Of a stretch of DNA of 64,000 nucleotides, positions 1 to 9,562 are shown piece after piece. Origin of the DNA: Staphylococcus borealis (GTDB lineage: Bacteria > Bacillota > Bacilli > Staphylococcales > Staphylococcaceae); NCBI RefSeq assembly GCF_001224225.1, contig NZ_CUEE01000001.1, positions 124,001 to 188,000 on the forward strand, written 5' to 3'. Position numbers and translations under genes: made by a program. Position 1 is the stretch's first letter. Every line of letters begins with the position of its first letter. The notes below the pieces were generated by a model. The model was not told where the DNA came from. It was given only the letters and a program-made list of their open reading frames with translations, and did not search any database.

Positions 1-380
1 TCTGCAGGTTGGAATATCAATTTCACACGACCTTTAAGTGTTTGCTCTTGTTCTTTTAATTTAGTGGCAATAGCTAAGATGCTAGCCATATGAATATCGT
101 GACCACACGCATGCATCACGCCTTCATTAGTTGAAGTGAATTCATGGTCAACTTGCTCTGTAATCGGTAACGCATCTATATCTGTACGTACAGCAATACA
201 TGGTTCTCCTTGACCAATTTCAGCTATGAGACCTGTTTCTAAAGGAAGGTCAATGATTTTAATATCATATGCTTGTAATATACGTTTTATACGTTTCGTC
301 GTTTCGTATTCTTTCTGAGATACTTCAGGAAATTGATGAAATATTCGTCTCCAATTGACATAGTCATTAAATGTTGTCAT
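1..380 (-). CDS. M20-family amidohydrolase/aminoacylase, N-terminal part (runs off left edge)
   Basis: Minus-strand reading frame starting at ATG 380 and open to the left edge, so only about the first 126 residues are present. The start MTTFNDYVNWRRIFHQFPEVS and the motifs RTDIDALP and MHACGHDIHMAS are those of zinc M20 peptidases of the HipO/aminoacylase type, which hydrolyse N-acylated amino acids or similar amides. The His and Asp of these motifs would ligand the metal. The start codon overlaps the stop of the upstream SulP gene by ATGA, which suggests translational coupling and one transcript. The exact substrate cannot be told. Confidence 0.85.
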   Translation of the reverse strand, partial: MTTFNDYVNWRRIFHQFPEVSQKEYETTKRIKRILQAYDIKIIDLPLETGLIAEIGQGEPCIAVRTDIDALPITEQVDHEFTSTNEGVMHACGHDIHMASILAIATKLKEQEQTLKGRVKLIFQPA

Positions 381-1552
381 ATCGATTGTCGTCCTTTCTT
401 TTTGAAAATAAAGTGAATGCCATAATAAATCAATGTCCCTATAACGACACCAATAGCTAAATTGTGAGACATTAAAATTAATATCATCGTTATCATCATA
501 ACGATGCCATGTGTAATTGGCGCTTCTCTCAAATGTTTAAATGTACGTCTATCAAACGTATTTAAGGATATCGTAATGAGTACCGATGCCAAAACTGCCA
601 TAGGAATTAATCCTACAATTGGGCCCAAAATGACAACACAAGATAAAAGAAACATTCCAGTAATCAATGTCGCTAACCGTGTTGTGGCGCCCATTTTAAA
701 ATTAAACTTTGACTGACCTACTAAAGCGCTTGAACCATAGCCACCTAGAAGTCCAACTAACACATTAGCTAACCCTTGACCCATCACTTCACGATCTTTA
801 TTCGATTCACTTTGCGTTATGGTGTCCATCATATCGTTAGTAAGATTGGTTTGAACGACAGAAATGATAGCCATGGTTAATGCATATAACATGATAATAC
901 TAAGTGCATGTGCATTTAGTAATTCTGTATAAACAGAAGGCTTAGGGAGAGTAAGTCGAATTTGTGCTAAATCATGTACCAATTGAACATTGGGTTTAAT
1001 TAAATAACTTACTACTGTTAATACGATGATGGCGATTAGTGGCGCCGGTATCAATCGTATCAATTTCGAGGATAGATAAATGATAAGAAATGTTGCAATT
1101 GCTACATAATACGTTGCAGTTGTAATGCCAAAGATATATTTTATTTGTGTCGTAAGTAGTAAAATACCCAGGGCATTCATAAATCCTATAACGACAGTAT
1201 CGGGAATATGATGGAGTATCTTATCTATACGACATAACCCAAAGATAATCAAAATGATGCCCATAACAATTGTTGACATAATTAAATAATGAACATTGTA
1301 TTGTTCAACAAGTGGTGCACCTACAATAGAAATACCACTACTCGGACCAGATACCATACTAATCCGTTCTCCTAGCAAACTTATAAACAACATCATTAAT
1401 CCACAACTCATCAACCCTACAGTAGGACTAATATGCACGATAAACGAGAAAGCTATAGATACTGGGAGTAATGCTAACCCCATTAAGATACCAGCCAAGA
1501 TATTTTGTGCAACATCACCACGCCATTGTTGCTTATAGCTTAATCGTTCCAT
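377..1552 (-). CDS. SulP-family anion transporter, short form without STAS domain
   Basis: A 391-residue polytopic membrane protein whose N-terminus (DVAQNILAGILMGLALLPVSIAFSF) and the GPSSGISIVGAP stretch match the SulP/SLC26 family of sulfate, bicarbonate or carboxylate transporters. The chain stops right after the last membrane span (IHFIFKKKGRQSI), so the cytoplasmic STAS domain of typical 500-600-residue members is absent. It is coupled by an ATGA overlap to the M20 amidohydrolase downstream, so transporter and hydrolase may serve the same compound; that is inference. The transported anion is unknown. Confidence 0.8.
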   Translation of the reverse strand: MERLSYKQQWRGDVAQNILAGILMGLALLPVSIAFSFIVHISPTVGLMSCGLMMLFISLLGERISMVSGPSSGISIVGAPLVEQYNVHYLIMSTIVMGIILIIFGLCRIDKILHHIPDTVVIGFMNALGILLLTTQIKYIFGITTATYYVAIATFLIIYLSSKLIRLIPAPLIAIIVLTVVSYLIKPNVQLVHDLAQIRLTLPKPSVYTELLNAHALSIIMLYALTMAIISVVQTNLTNDMMDTITQSESNKDREVMGQGLANVLVGLLGGYGSSALVGQSKFNFKMGATTRLATLITGMFLLSCVVILGPIVGLIPMAVLASVLITISLNTFDRRTFKHLREAPITHGIVMMITMILILMSHNLAIGVVIGTLIYYGIHFIFKKKGRQSI

Positions 1553-1624
1553 TACCAGTCACTCCCCTATTAGTTTATATCGTAACATAATTGTCAAACT
1601 TTTCTATCAATTTAAATTAGAAAA

Positions 1625-1797
1625 AGAGCGGAACGGGAGTGGGACAGAATTCTTTTTAAATTCGTTGTCCCACCCCCGTAAGGGTGACTAGAACTGAGAA
1701 AAGCTTGAATTAAGCGCCTTCTCAGTTCAGTCAGCTACTGCGAATTTGCAAAATAGCTTCATTATATTATTTTTGTCCCAGCCTCACATCCCGCTCT
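1625..1797. repeat. Staphylococcal intergenic repeat, full copy with terminal inverted repeats
   Basis: About 173 bp bounded by AGAGCGG and CCGCTCT. It contains the block GGGAGTGGGACAGAATTC facing GTCCCACCCCC, then an AACTGAGAAAAGCTTGA / CTTCTCAGTTCAGTCAGCTA hairpin and CTACTGCGAATTTGC. The same blocks recur at 4.2, 32.2, 36.2 and 47.6 kb and, degraded, at 13.9, 20.8, 24.0 and 45.5 kb. The 329-bp gap between sulP and hutG holds nothing else that I can see. Confidence 0.85.
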
Positions 1798-1881
1798 TAC
1801 ATATATGAATACATGATTTATAAGCAATTAATACGTCATCGTTAACGGTATAGTCTTATCATTCACGTTAATTATTGATAC

Positions 1882-2817
1882 TTATACTAAGAAATGATGA
1901 ATTAAATTTGCTGCTAATTTAGATGTACGATCATCTACATCATAGTCAGGATTGGTCTCTGCAATACTAATGGAAGATACTTTTTCACTTAATATGATTC
2001 GTTTACTAATTTCAAATACTGAATGCGGATATAATCCCAACACACTTGATGCACTAACGCCTGGCGCAAACGCACTATCAATCACATCCATACATATCGT
2101 AAACATAATCGTATCATGATCGTGAATAAATCGTTCTACTTTATCTTTAATGGTAGGTGATACTTGATGTAAGAGTTCATCCGCATACACATAGATAACA
2201 TCGTTGTCTTTCGCATAATCATACAATGCGCGCGTATTGCCACCTTGAGCTAATCCTAGTACTAAATAATCAGCCTTATCATCATTATCTAGTATTTCTC
2301 GAAACATCGTGCCAGATGTAGGTGGTTCATCAGGTCGTGTATCGAAATGCGCATCAATATTTATAATGCCAATTGAAGCATCTGGATAGACATCTCTTGT
2401 CGCTAAATATTGGGCATAGGCAATATCATGTCCACCACCAATGAGAAAGGCTTGCTGATGTTGTTGAATAACTTTAGCGGATAACTGTGCCATCTCCTGT
2501 TGCGTCTCTCTTAGACAGTCATTCGTATGTGAGACATTGCCGTAGTCAACAAGCATATCACACTCACTTAAATCTGGAAGTTTCGCAAACTCACGTTTAA
2601 TAGCGTCTGGTCCTTTTCTTGCTCCTACTCTACCCTTATTGTTCTCTACACCTTTATCAACCGCATATCCTAAGAAACCAACGCCTGTCTTCTCTCCTAC
2701 ATTTTCCATTTTTTCTAAATTAGCAAATTGTACTGTCTGAAAATGTCTAAACTGTTTGGGATCTGTGTCGCTATCTAAACGACCTGTCCAAAGTTGCGGA
2801 TTACCTTGTGTATACAT
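1882..2817 (-). CDS. hutG: Formimidoylglutamase (histidine degradation)
   Basis: 311 residues of the ureohydrolase (arginase/agmatinase) fold. Metal-site motifs are GGGHD (127-131), DAHFD (155-159) and CMDVIDSAFAPG (242 on), which together would bind two Mn ions. HutG splits N-formimidoyl-L-glutamate into glutamate and formamide, the last step of histidine use. Full length for the family; similar to but clearly diverged from the S. aureus protein as I remember it. hutU and hutI are not adjacent within this window. Confidence 0.93.
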   Translation of the reverse strand: MYTQGNPQLWTGRLDSDTDPKQFRHFQTVQFANLEKMENVGEKTGVGFLGYAVDKGVENNKGRVGARKGPDAIKREFAKLPDLSECDMLVDYGNVSHTNDCLRETQQEMAQLSAKVIQQHQQAFLIGGGHDIAYAQYLATRDVYPDASIGIINIDAHFDTRPDEPPTSGTMFREILDNDDKADYLVLGLAQGGNTRALYDYAKDNDVIYVYADELLHQVSPTIKDKVERFIHDHDTIMFTICMDVIDSAFAPGVSASSVLGLYPHSVFEISKRIILSEKVSSISIAETNPDYDVDDRTSKLAANLIHHFLV

Positions 2818-3072
2818 TTCATTGCCCCCTATTGATTTACTCTATACCATTATCTTACACCACAATGTAATGCATCGTTAATGTTACGTTATACTTTTGC
2901 TTACCCTTTTCAAATTAATTTAAGACATTAAAAATTGTTTTCAATCATATAAAAATAATTCAAGACTATTACATTTTAATGATATTTAAAATGGACAATT
3001 TATTTATACCCTTGTAATATGTATAATATTAAAGAAAGAGTTTTTACGGTTACCCTAATGGAGGTTACATAA

Positions 3073-4164
3073 ATGAAGACGAATCGTATATCAGGATTTC
3101 AATGGGCGTTAACAATATTCGTATTCTTCGTAGTTACGATGGCGCTATCATTAATCCTACGAGATTTCCAAGCAACAGTAGGTATCAAACGTTTTGTATT
3201 TGATCTTACTGACCTTGCACCGTTTATCGCAGCAGTTGTTTGTATTATTGCATTTAAAGATAAACGTGCTCAATTAGCTGGATTAAAATTTTCAGTTGAT
3301 ATCAGAGTTATTGAACGTATATTACTAGCACTGATTTTACCGCTAGTGATTTTCATGATTGGCATGTTTAGTTTTAATACTTTTGCTGATAGTTTTATTT
3401 TATTACAAGCAACTGATTTATCTGTATCAGTGACAACAATCATTATCGGTCATCTTTTAATGGCATTTTTTGCGGAATTTGGATTCCGTTCATATTTACA
3501 AAATATTGTTGAAAATAAAGTGAATACATTTTTTGCTTCAATCATTGTTGGTTTAATTTATTCTATTTGGGCAGCAAATACAACTTACGGAATGGAATAT
3601 GCAGGATATCACTTCTTATATACATTCATGTTCTCAATGATTATCGGTGAATTAATTCGTGCAACAAAAGGACGTACAATCTATATTGCAGTTGTATTCC
3701 ATGCCGCAATGACATTTGCGCAAGTATTCTTATTTAGTGAAGAAACTGGTGACTTGTTCTCAATGAAAGTTATTGCTTTGAGTACAACATTAGTGGGTAT
3801 TATCTTTATCATTTTAAGTTTAATCATTAGATTTATTGTATATAAAACAACAAATCGTTCACTAGATGAAGTCGAACCTAACAATTATTTAGATCATGTG
3901 AATGATGACGACATTACAGACTCAGATAGTGAAGATGTAACTGATGACACAAGTGCTGACAAAGAAGACAACAAGACCACTCATCTTAACAACGATGACA
4001 GTGTAAGTCACGCATCACAGTCTGAGACATCTTCAAGTATTTCAGATGTAGAACTTAAAGAGAATACGGCTTATAAAGAAGAAAGACGTTCATCTGTTGT
4101 TGATGATGCCAAAGATGAAATCGACCATGTAAATGACACAGCGAATCATAAAACGGATAAGTAA
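3073..4164 (+). CDS. lyrA: LyrA/SpdC membrane protein of the CPBP (Abi) family
   Basis: 363 residues with eight or so membrane spans followed, from about residue 265, by a long acidic, Ser/Thr-rich cytoplasmic tail. It aligns closely by eye with S. aureus LyrA/SpdC (lysostaphin resistance protein A), including [18 protein letters not shown] and [12 protein letters not shown]. The CPBP protease motif EExxxR is degenerate here (A134-E135...R139), as expected for a non-protease scaffold; the S. aureus protein is linked to surface-protein sorting, peptidoglycan hydrolysis and WalK control. The tail is shorter than in S. aureus. A strong GGAGG lies before the ATG. Confidence 0.92.
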   Translation: MKTNRISGFQWALTIFVFFVVTMALSLILRDFQATVGIKRFVFDLTDLAPFIAAVVCIIAFKDKRAQLAGLKFSVDIRVIERILLALILPLVIFMIGMFSFNTFADSFILLQATDLSVSVTTIIIGHLLMAFFAEFGFRSYLQNIVENKVNTFFASIIVGLIYSIWAANTTYGMEYAGYHFLYTFMFSMIIGELIRATKGRTIYIAVVFHAAMTFAQVFLFSEETGDLFSMKVIALSTTLVGIIFIILSLIIRFIVYKTTNRSLDEVEPNNYLDHVNDDDITDSDSEDVTDDTSADKEDNKTTHLNNDDSVSHASQSETSSSISDVELKENTAYKEERRSSVVDDAKDEIDHVNDTANHKTDK

Positions 4165-4213
4165 AGCTTATACACCTTGTGATTTCTTATAAAGACTCAC
4201 AAGATATTTAAAA

Positions 4214-4364
4214 AGCCTAGGACATAATTAATATGATGGTGCTATTTTGCAAATTCGCAGTAGCTGACTGAACTGAAAATGCAATTAAATCAAGCTTTTT
4301 TCAGTTCTAGTCATCCTTGCGGGGGTGGGACGACGAATTTTAAAAGAATTCTGTCCCACTCCCT
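4214..4364. repeat. Intergenic repeat, full copy in opposite orientation, overlapping the end of rpiA
   Basis: Contains GCAAATTCGCAGTAGCTGAC, a GAAAATG...CAGTTCTAGTCA hairpin and GGGGGTGGGACGACGAATTT facing GAATTCTGTCCCACTCCC. This is the reverse complement of the blocks in the 1.6-kb copy. Its right end lies inside the coding sequence of rpiA, which it terminates. It sits between the convergent genes lyrA and rpiA and may also act as a bidirectional terminator. Confidence 0.85.
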
Positions 4365-5047
4365 TTATTTATAATTTTAACCCCATCTTGTGTACCAACA
4401 ATCACTTGATCAGTAATATTTAAAAAATATCCTGTTTCCAAGACACCAGTTAAATGAATTAAATAATCATGAAATGTAAATGGATCAATCTGTTTATTTA
4501 ATTGACAGTCTAAAATATAATTCCCATTATCAGTAATAAATGGTACATCATCACTCATACGACGCTCTGTCACGACATCTTCATACATTTCAATTTTTTT
4601 AGCAATATGTAACCAATTAAATTTATCTACTTCGACTGGTAGTTTAAAACCTTCACCCAAATAATTAACGAGTTTGCTTTCATCCGCTAAAACTACAAAT
4701 CGATGCGCCATTTCATCAATTACTTTTTCACGAAATAAGGCACCGCCGCCACCTTTAATTAAATTAAGGTTAGGATCAACTTCATCAGCGCCATCTATAG
4801 CCAAGTCAACGTGATTAACATCATTGATATCAACAATATGGATATCTAACTTCTTCGCAATTAATGCACTTTTATTAGAGGTACACACACCAGTAATATT
4901 TAATTGTTCATTATGAATTCTTTCAGCAATCTTTGGGATAAGCAATTCTATTGTGCTCCCCGTACCAATGCCTAGTATCATATTGTCTTTAATTTGAGCT
5001 ACAGCATCATCTACTGTCATGAATTTAAGTTCTTTAGCATCTTTCAT
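4340..5047 (-). CDS. rpiA: Ribose-5-phosphate isomerase A
   Basis: 235 residues that interconvert ribose 5-phosphate and ribulose 5-phosphate in the pentose phosphate pathway. Family motifs visible: GIGTGSTIELL (26-36), DGADEVDP (85-92) and KGGGGALFREK (98-108), with the catalytic Glu at 107. The last residues, KGSGTEFF, and the stop codon are encoded by the intergenic repeat that abuts the gene, so the native C-terminus was apparently replaced or extended by a few residues. The catalytic core is intact. Confidence 0.95.
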   Translation of the reverse strand: MKDAKELKFMTVDDAVAQIKDNMILGIGTGSTIELLIPKIAERIHNEQLNITGVCTSNKSALIAKKLDIHIVDINDVNHVDLAIDGADEVDPNLNLIKGGGGALFREKVIDEMAHRFVVLADESKLVNYLGEGFKLPVEVDKFNWLHIAKKIEMYEDVVTERRMSDDVPFITDNGNYILDCQLNKQIDPFTFHDYLIHLTGVLETGYFLNITDQVIVGTQDGVKIINKGSGTEFF

Positions 5048-5207
5048 CTTAACTGTGACCCCTTTTCAATTATACTCAACTATTATTTTACATGACGTTG
5101 AAACAAATACCTAGTTCAATATGAGAAATTCTTTTATCATTTTTCTTATCTTTTAATTGTGAGTATAGTAAAATTTTGCTTATTAACTTTATCTGGGGGA
5201 GAAGACA

Positions 5208-5870
5208 ATGATTTCAGTCTATGCAATTTCAGTAGGCAAAATTGAACAATTAGATTACGGACAAAAAAGAGAAATGCGATCAGCTTTAAACAAGTCACCT
5301 TTTTCAGGAAAGATGTGGTTATCCAAAACTGGCTTTGCAGAAGATGAACAAGCGTACAAAGACCATGGTGGGCCTCATAAAGCAGTATGTTGCTTTAGCA
5401 AATCGCATTATAACATGTACAAATATGCGTTGGACACAGTTCCAGATTATGCAATGTTTGGTGAAAATTTAACAGTAGAAGACTTAGATGAAGCAGATGT
5501 CTATTTTGGAAATCAATATCAATTAGGTGAAGCAGTGATTGAGGTATCCGAAATTAGAGAACCGTGTTGGAAGATTCAAACTAAGTATGGCATTACAGAT
5601 TTGGTTAAACGAATGACTTTGAGTGGTAAAACTGGCTTTTACTTTCGAGTCATACAAGAAGGCTATGTAGACCAAGATGATGATTTAAAATTAATCCATT
5701 TAGCAGATGAAACAACACGACTCTCTGTACAAGAACTGAATGAAATTTATTATAACGACCGCAAAAACGTCAATCGATTGCGTTATGCGTTACAAAATCC
5801 ATATTTAAGTGAAACTCGTATAGCTAAATTGCAAAAGTTATATCATCATGCGCTTAAAACAACTTCATAA
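5208..5870 (+). CDS. MOSC domain protein (YiiM type)
   Basis: 220 residues: an N-terminal MOSC beta-barrel with HGGPHKAV (53-60) and the conserved cysteine in EIREPCWK (C120), then a C-terminal helical part seen in YiiM-like proteins. MOSC proteins bind molybdenum cofactor or sulfur carriers and some reduce N-hydroxylated bases; the precise role here is unknown. The SD GGGGGAGAAGACA precedes the ATG. It stands alone, with a shared terminator against galM. Confidence 0.85.
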   Translation: MISVYAISVGKIEQLDYGQKREMRSALNKSPFSGKMWLSKTGFAEDEQAYKDHGGPHKAVCCFSKSHYNMYKYALDTVPDYAMFGENLTVEDLDEADVYFGNQYQLGEAVIEVSEIREPCWKIQTKYGITDLVKRMTLSGKTGFYFRVIQEGYVDQDDDLKLIHLADETTRLSVQELNEIYYNDRKNVNRLRYALQNPYLSETRIAKLQKLYHHALKTTS

Positions 5871-5876
5871 ACGACT

Positions 5877-5938
5877 AGTAAGGGACAGAGGAAGAAATAC
5901 GATTTTCACAAAATTTATTTCTTCCTCTGTCCCTTACT
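5877..5938. terminator. Bidirectional intrinsic terminator between the MOSC gene and galM
   Basis: A near-perfect inverted repeat AGTAAGGGACAGAGGAAGAA ... TTCTTCCTCTGTCCCTTACT with a roughly 18-base loop, between two convergent genes. The GGGACAG / CTGTCCC arms resemble the arms of the longer intergenic repeat family, so it may be a reduced member. Confidence 0.8.
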
Positions 5939-5947
5939 ATTTTTATA

Positions 5948-6958
5948 TTATTTTTCTGCTACGTGATACATTGTCTTAGCGTAAAATGTGTCATTCGCTT
6001 TTAAAATAGATTGTGCTTTATTACCATACACATTAATATCATTAGGTAAAAATTGTGTTTCTAGAGATACACCTGAGTGCGCTTTATAAATATTAAAATC
6101 ACTATCCCAACTTGTCGTATCATTAAACGTAAAGATGACGACATTCGGCATTGTTGTAGTAACATCTAATAAGAACTCATCATTCTCAATGAAAAATTGC
6201 TTGTTTCCAACATCGAATGGATGATCCAACCCATTTCTTGCATCAACCTGTTCTTTCAATTGGGCATTGTCTGAGTTAAAAATATCACTAAACGAAATGC
6301 AATTTGATTTAAATATTGTTACTAAATCAATTGGACTTGTGCTTGTAATTAAATTATGACTGTCAACTGGATACATATTTAATTGTTCACTCTTAATCTT
6401 GTGATTATCTATAACATTGTTATCTCTATTTAAATTGAAATAGACGTGATTCGTTGGATTAAATAGTGTATCTTGATTCGATTGTGCCTCATATTCTACT
6501 GTCCATCGGTGTTCTACATCATATGTGTGAATCACTTTAATAAACATATCTCCTGGGTACCCATCTTCCATAGACTTATGTTGAACAGTAAAGGTAATCT
6601 TTATATTTGTAATGTTATCTTGGATGTCGTAATTAAAAAGTCTTTGATCTAAACCATTACTGCCACCATGAAGGTGATGCAGGTGATTATTAGCTTCAAG
6701 TTGATATGTTTCACCATTTAAATTAAAACTGGCATTACCAATACGACCTGCATAGCGACCAATTGTGGCACCAAAATGAAAAGGATTAGATGGATAAAAT
6801 TCATCCGCTTCAACTTTATTGCCTAAAACGATGTTGTTATCATGGTATTTCCACGAAACGACACGCGCACCAAAGTTGGTGAATACAATATTCGTTTCAT
6901 CGTTATCAATTTTGATTAAGTCAATACCATGTCTTTGCTTTTCTACTTCAACTATCAT
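5948..6958 (-). CDS. galM: Aldose 1-epimerase (mutarotase)
   Basis: 336 residues of the GalM fold. Visible family signatures: GATIGRYAGRIGNASF (63-78), HLHGGSNGLDQR (95-106), NPTNHVYFNL with the proton-transferring His at 171, and VSLETQFLPND with the catalytic base Glu at 300. It interconverts alpha and beta anomers of hexoses. No galactose operon surrounds it, so it is likely a housekeeping mutarotase of broad range. Confidence 0.92.
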   Translation of the reverse strand: MIVEVEKQRHGIDLIKIDNDETNIVFTNFGARVVSWKYHDNNIVLGNKVEADEFYPSNPFHFGATIGRYAGRIGNASFNLNGETYQLEANNHLHHLHGGSNGLDQRLFNYDIQDNITNIKITFTVQHKSMEDGYPGDMFIKVIHTYDVEHRWTVEYEAQSNQDTLFNPTNHVYFNLNRDNNVIDNHKIKSEQLNMYPVDSHNLITSTSPIDLVTIFKSNCISFSDIFNSDNAQLKEQVDARNGLDHPFDVGNKQFFIENDEFLLDVTTTMPNVVIFTFNDTTSWDSDFNIYKAHSGVSLETQFLPNDINVYGNKAQSILKANDTFYAKTMYHVAEK

Positions 6959-6988
6959 TACTTACGTCTCCCTCTTAAACACGCTTAA

Positions 6989-7315
6989 TCAGGTTCTGTT
7001 CGGTAATATCATAACGCATACACCGATTATACAGATGCATGCCCCAATTAGATCATACTTATCAGGTGCTTGTTTATCGACAATGTATGCCCATATTAAG
7101 CTCATTACAATAAACACGCCACCATAAGCAGCATAAACACGACCGAAAGTTGGAAACGACTGGAATGTTGCAATGACACCATACATCATTAATATAACGC
7201 CACCAATAAATCCCAACCAACTTGATTGTCCTTCCCTTAACCACAACCAAATTAGATAGCCACCACCAATTTCACAGAGACCTGCTAATAAAAAGATAAA
7301 GATTGAATAAAGCAT
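6989..7315 (-). CDS. YnfA/UPF0060 small membrane protein
   Basis: 108 residues and four membrane spans, of the UPF0060 (YnfA) family that is distantly related to small multidrug-resistance transporters. Conserved stretches are [18 protein letters not shown] and [18 protein letters not shown]. An upstream in-frame ATG at 7330 is itself part of the Shine-Dalgarno (ATGGAGGT), so translation should begin at the ATG at 7315, eight bases after GGAGG. The function in staphylococci is unproven. Confidence 0.88.
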   Translation of the reverse strand: MLYSIFIFLLAGLCEIGGGYLIWLWLREGQSSWLGFIGGVILMMYGVIATFQSFPTFGRVYAAYGGVFIVMSLIWAYIVDKQAPDKYDLIGACICIIGVCVMILPNRT

Positions 7316-7515
7316 AGAAATGACCTCCAACGATTACTAAAGTTAGCCTCATTGTATCAATCAAATCATACCTTTATCTATTTAAATTTTAAGCACTGAC
7401 TTTTCCACATACATATTGTTACACTTTTTTTATTAATATTCCATAGATTTTATATAAATTAAAAAATGAAAACGCTATCTATTAGAAATTTAATAGATAG
7501 CGTTTAATGGCTATT

Positions 7516-8272
7516 TTATTCATCATGCAACTTACATAAGTGCTTCGTCTTAACTTTGACAATAAACAATAGAATGACACTATATATGAGTGCTATGATA
7601 GCGACTAAAGGGAAACGATGCATGGCGAATTCAATAATGACATCAATCACACTCACAATGCTTAATCCTATCATTATCCAATTAAAATTTGTCGCATGGA
7701 CATTTAATATGACAAATTTTTGTTGTTCATCAGCATATCTATAATTGGGGATTAAATTCAATATGCCTCTTGGTGTAGCGCCACGATTCTCTAAGTTTGG
7801 TGTGTTCATATCTGTATATTTAATACGTTTATCATCAAACATACATAATGCAACTATGACACCGACACCAATGATTAGCCAACTTGGTTTAAATACCCAC
7901 TCATAATGATTCGTATGATTAAGGTTCGGCGTTAAAATATTAGCGACAACAATTAAATATATTATCCATACGGTGAGATAAATAATTCTTTTTAATTTGG
8001 AATAATGATTCAGTTTTGATTTGTCACTAAAATCATGTACATAAATATGAATGTCATCTACGGTTTCTGAATGAATCGTTAATTTACACACGATAACGAT
8101 TAAAAGAAATACACTACCAATAAAAAAATGGTGAAAGAAACTCACGTTGCAAATCATTAAACATTGCGAATATAGCAATAGCGCATAAGAAATTTAAACT
8201 TACAATGCCAAGTTTTGCTTTCAATGTTATGATTTGTTCTTTCAAAGCGTCATTATCTTTAATCTTCCTCAC
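7516..8272 (-). pseudogene. Membrane protein gene downstream of an XRE regulator, frameshifted at a T7 run
   Basis: From GTG 8272, which overlaps the XRE gene and follows GGGAGG, one frame reads KDNDALKEQIITLKAKLGIV...FNDLQREFLSPFF and then stops. Changing the run of seven T (plus-strand A7 near 8121-8128) by one base joins it to the second frame, FIGSVFLLIVIVCK..., which continues with four or five membrane spans to 7516. The joined protein of about 250 residues has the layout of the DUF3169-type membrane proteins often encoded behind small XRE regulators. It is either a pseudogene, a slippage-controlled gene or a sequencing error. Confidence 0.7.
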
Positions 8273-8456
8273 CCTCCCAGAATAAATCATTTAAAGTCAC
8301 TTCTAGTGTTTTAGCGATATTAATACATAATTTTAATGACGGATTATATTTGTCATTCTCTATCATATTGATGGTTTGACGTGATACACCAACCGAACGT
8401 GCAAGTTCTAGTTGAGAGATTTTCTTTACACCTCGATATACTTTCACTTTATTCAT
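8259..8456 (-). CDS. XRE-family transcriptional regulator (small, single HTH)
   Basis: 65 residues almost wholly made of a Cro/C1-type helix-turn-helix (ISQLELARSVGVSRQTINMIENDKYNPSLKLCINIAKTLEV, shown in two parts of the fold: recognition helix near SRQTINMIE). It ends LNDLFWEGEED, typical of YozG/YgzD-like regulators encoded just before a membrane protein. It overlaps the following (broken) membrane gene by about 14 bases. It probably controls its own promoter. Confidence 0.88.
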   Translation of the reverse strand: MNKVKVYRGVKKISQLELARSVGVSRQTINMIENDKYNPSLKLCINIAKTLEVTLNDLFWEGEED

Positions 8457-8669
8457 TGTTCCACACTTCTTTCAACATCCCATATTCATCATCATAACGA
8501 TTTAACAGGCTAATAGTCAATTATATATGACATATATATTAAGTCATTTCATTATTCGTTCACTTCAATTATAATGGCTATCATAATATATTGTCATTGT
8601 GTTATACCAGTCAAAACTTTAGATTTATGATATACATGCATTCGTTATTACAAGAAAGAAGGTGAATTT

Positions 8670-9278
8670 GTGGATTTTGTATCAAAACCGACGATAGAAA
8701 CTGCTAAAGCGTTACTCGGTGTCAAAGTCATCTATCAAGACGAATTTCAAATGTATAGTGGCTATATAGTCGAAACTGAGGCTTATTTAGGATTTTCAGA
8801 TCGTGCTGCTCACGGGTTTGGCGGGAGACAAACACCGAAAGTAACGTCACTCTACAAAAAAGGTGGTACCATTTATGGACATGTGATGCATACGCACTTA
8901 TTGATAAACTTCGTAACACGAAATGAAGGTGTCCCTGAAGGTGTATTGATTCGTGCTATTGAACCTTTAGACGGCATTGAAGCGATGAAGCAGAATCGTA
9001 ATAAATCAGGATATGACTTAACGAATGGTCCAGGTAAATGGACAAAGGCCTTTAATATCCCTAGGGCAATTGATGGTGCCACATTGAATGATTGTCGTTT
9101 ATCTATAGATACGAAACATCGTAAATACCCAAGAGACATTGTGGAAAGTGCTCGAATTGGCATACCCAATAAAGGCGATTGGACAACTAAACCGTTACGA
9201 TACACCGTCAAAGGCAACCCTTTCGTTTCACATATGCGTAAATCAGACTGTTCCAACCCCGATGAAACTTGGAAATAA
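8670..9278 (+). CDS. DNA-3-methyladenine glycosylase, AAG/MPG family
   Basis: 202 residues with the alkyladenine glycosylase signatures [15 protein letters not shown] (34-48, containing the water-activating Glu), [35 protein letters not shown] and [10 protein letters not shown]. The enzyme flips out and excises alkylated or deaminated purines. Translation starts at GTG after AAGAAAGAAGGTGA. It is monocistronic, with its own terminator at 9302. Confidence 0.92.
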   Translation: MDFVSKPTIETAKALLGVKVIYQDEFQMYSGYIVETEAYLGFSDRAAHGFGGRQTPKVTSLYKKGGTIYGHVMHTHLLINFVTRNEGVPEGVLIRAIEPLDGIEAMKQNRNKSGYDLTNGPGKWTKAFNIPRAIDGATLNDCRLSIDTKHRKYPRDIVESARIGIPNKGDWTTKPLRYTVKGNPFVSHMRKSDCSNPDETWK

Positions 9279-9301
9279 ATAAAGCTAATACGCATTATTT
9301 T

Positions 9302-9345
9302 TGCTCTAGAAATGTGACTTGTACGTCAGATTCTAGAGCATTTTT
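9302..9345 (+). terminator. Intrinsic terminator of the glycosylase gene
   Basis: Stem TGCTCTAGAA / TTCTAGAGCA with a loop of about 16 bases, followed by T6. Confidence 0.85.
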
Positions 9346-9457
9346 TACAAAATAATATTAATTGTAATCACTTTAAAAATTAATATTAGGATTATTTTTT
9401 TATACTTTTTTAAACTTATTAAAAGTTCTTATTATACAAAAATCATAATTACTATCC

Positions 9458-9540
9458 TAGAAATCTATATTTTTTATATGTATAATGTTATATATGGGGA
9501 TTTATAGCGCTTACATCAAGTGCTATTTATTTTTTAAATC
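9458..9540 (+). promoter_or_regulatory. gltS promoter and leader with a terminator-like hairpin
   Basis: TATAAT at 9481-9486 lies 17 bases after TAGAAA (9458-9463). The leader that follows contains TAGCGCTT-ACATC-AAGTGCTA (8-bp stem with one G-U pair) and then TTTATTTTTT, i.e. an intrinsic terminator shape before the SD AAGGGGG and the gltS ATG. This could attenuate gltS; no competing antiterminator fold is obvious. Confidence 0.55.
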
Positions 9541-9562
9541 GTTTCTTAAGGGGGCTATAAAA

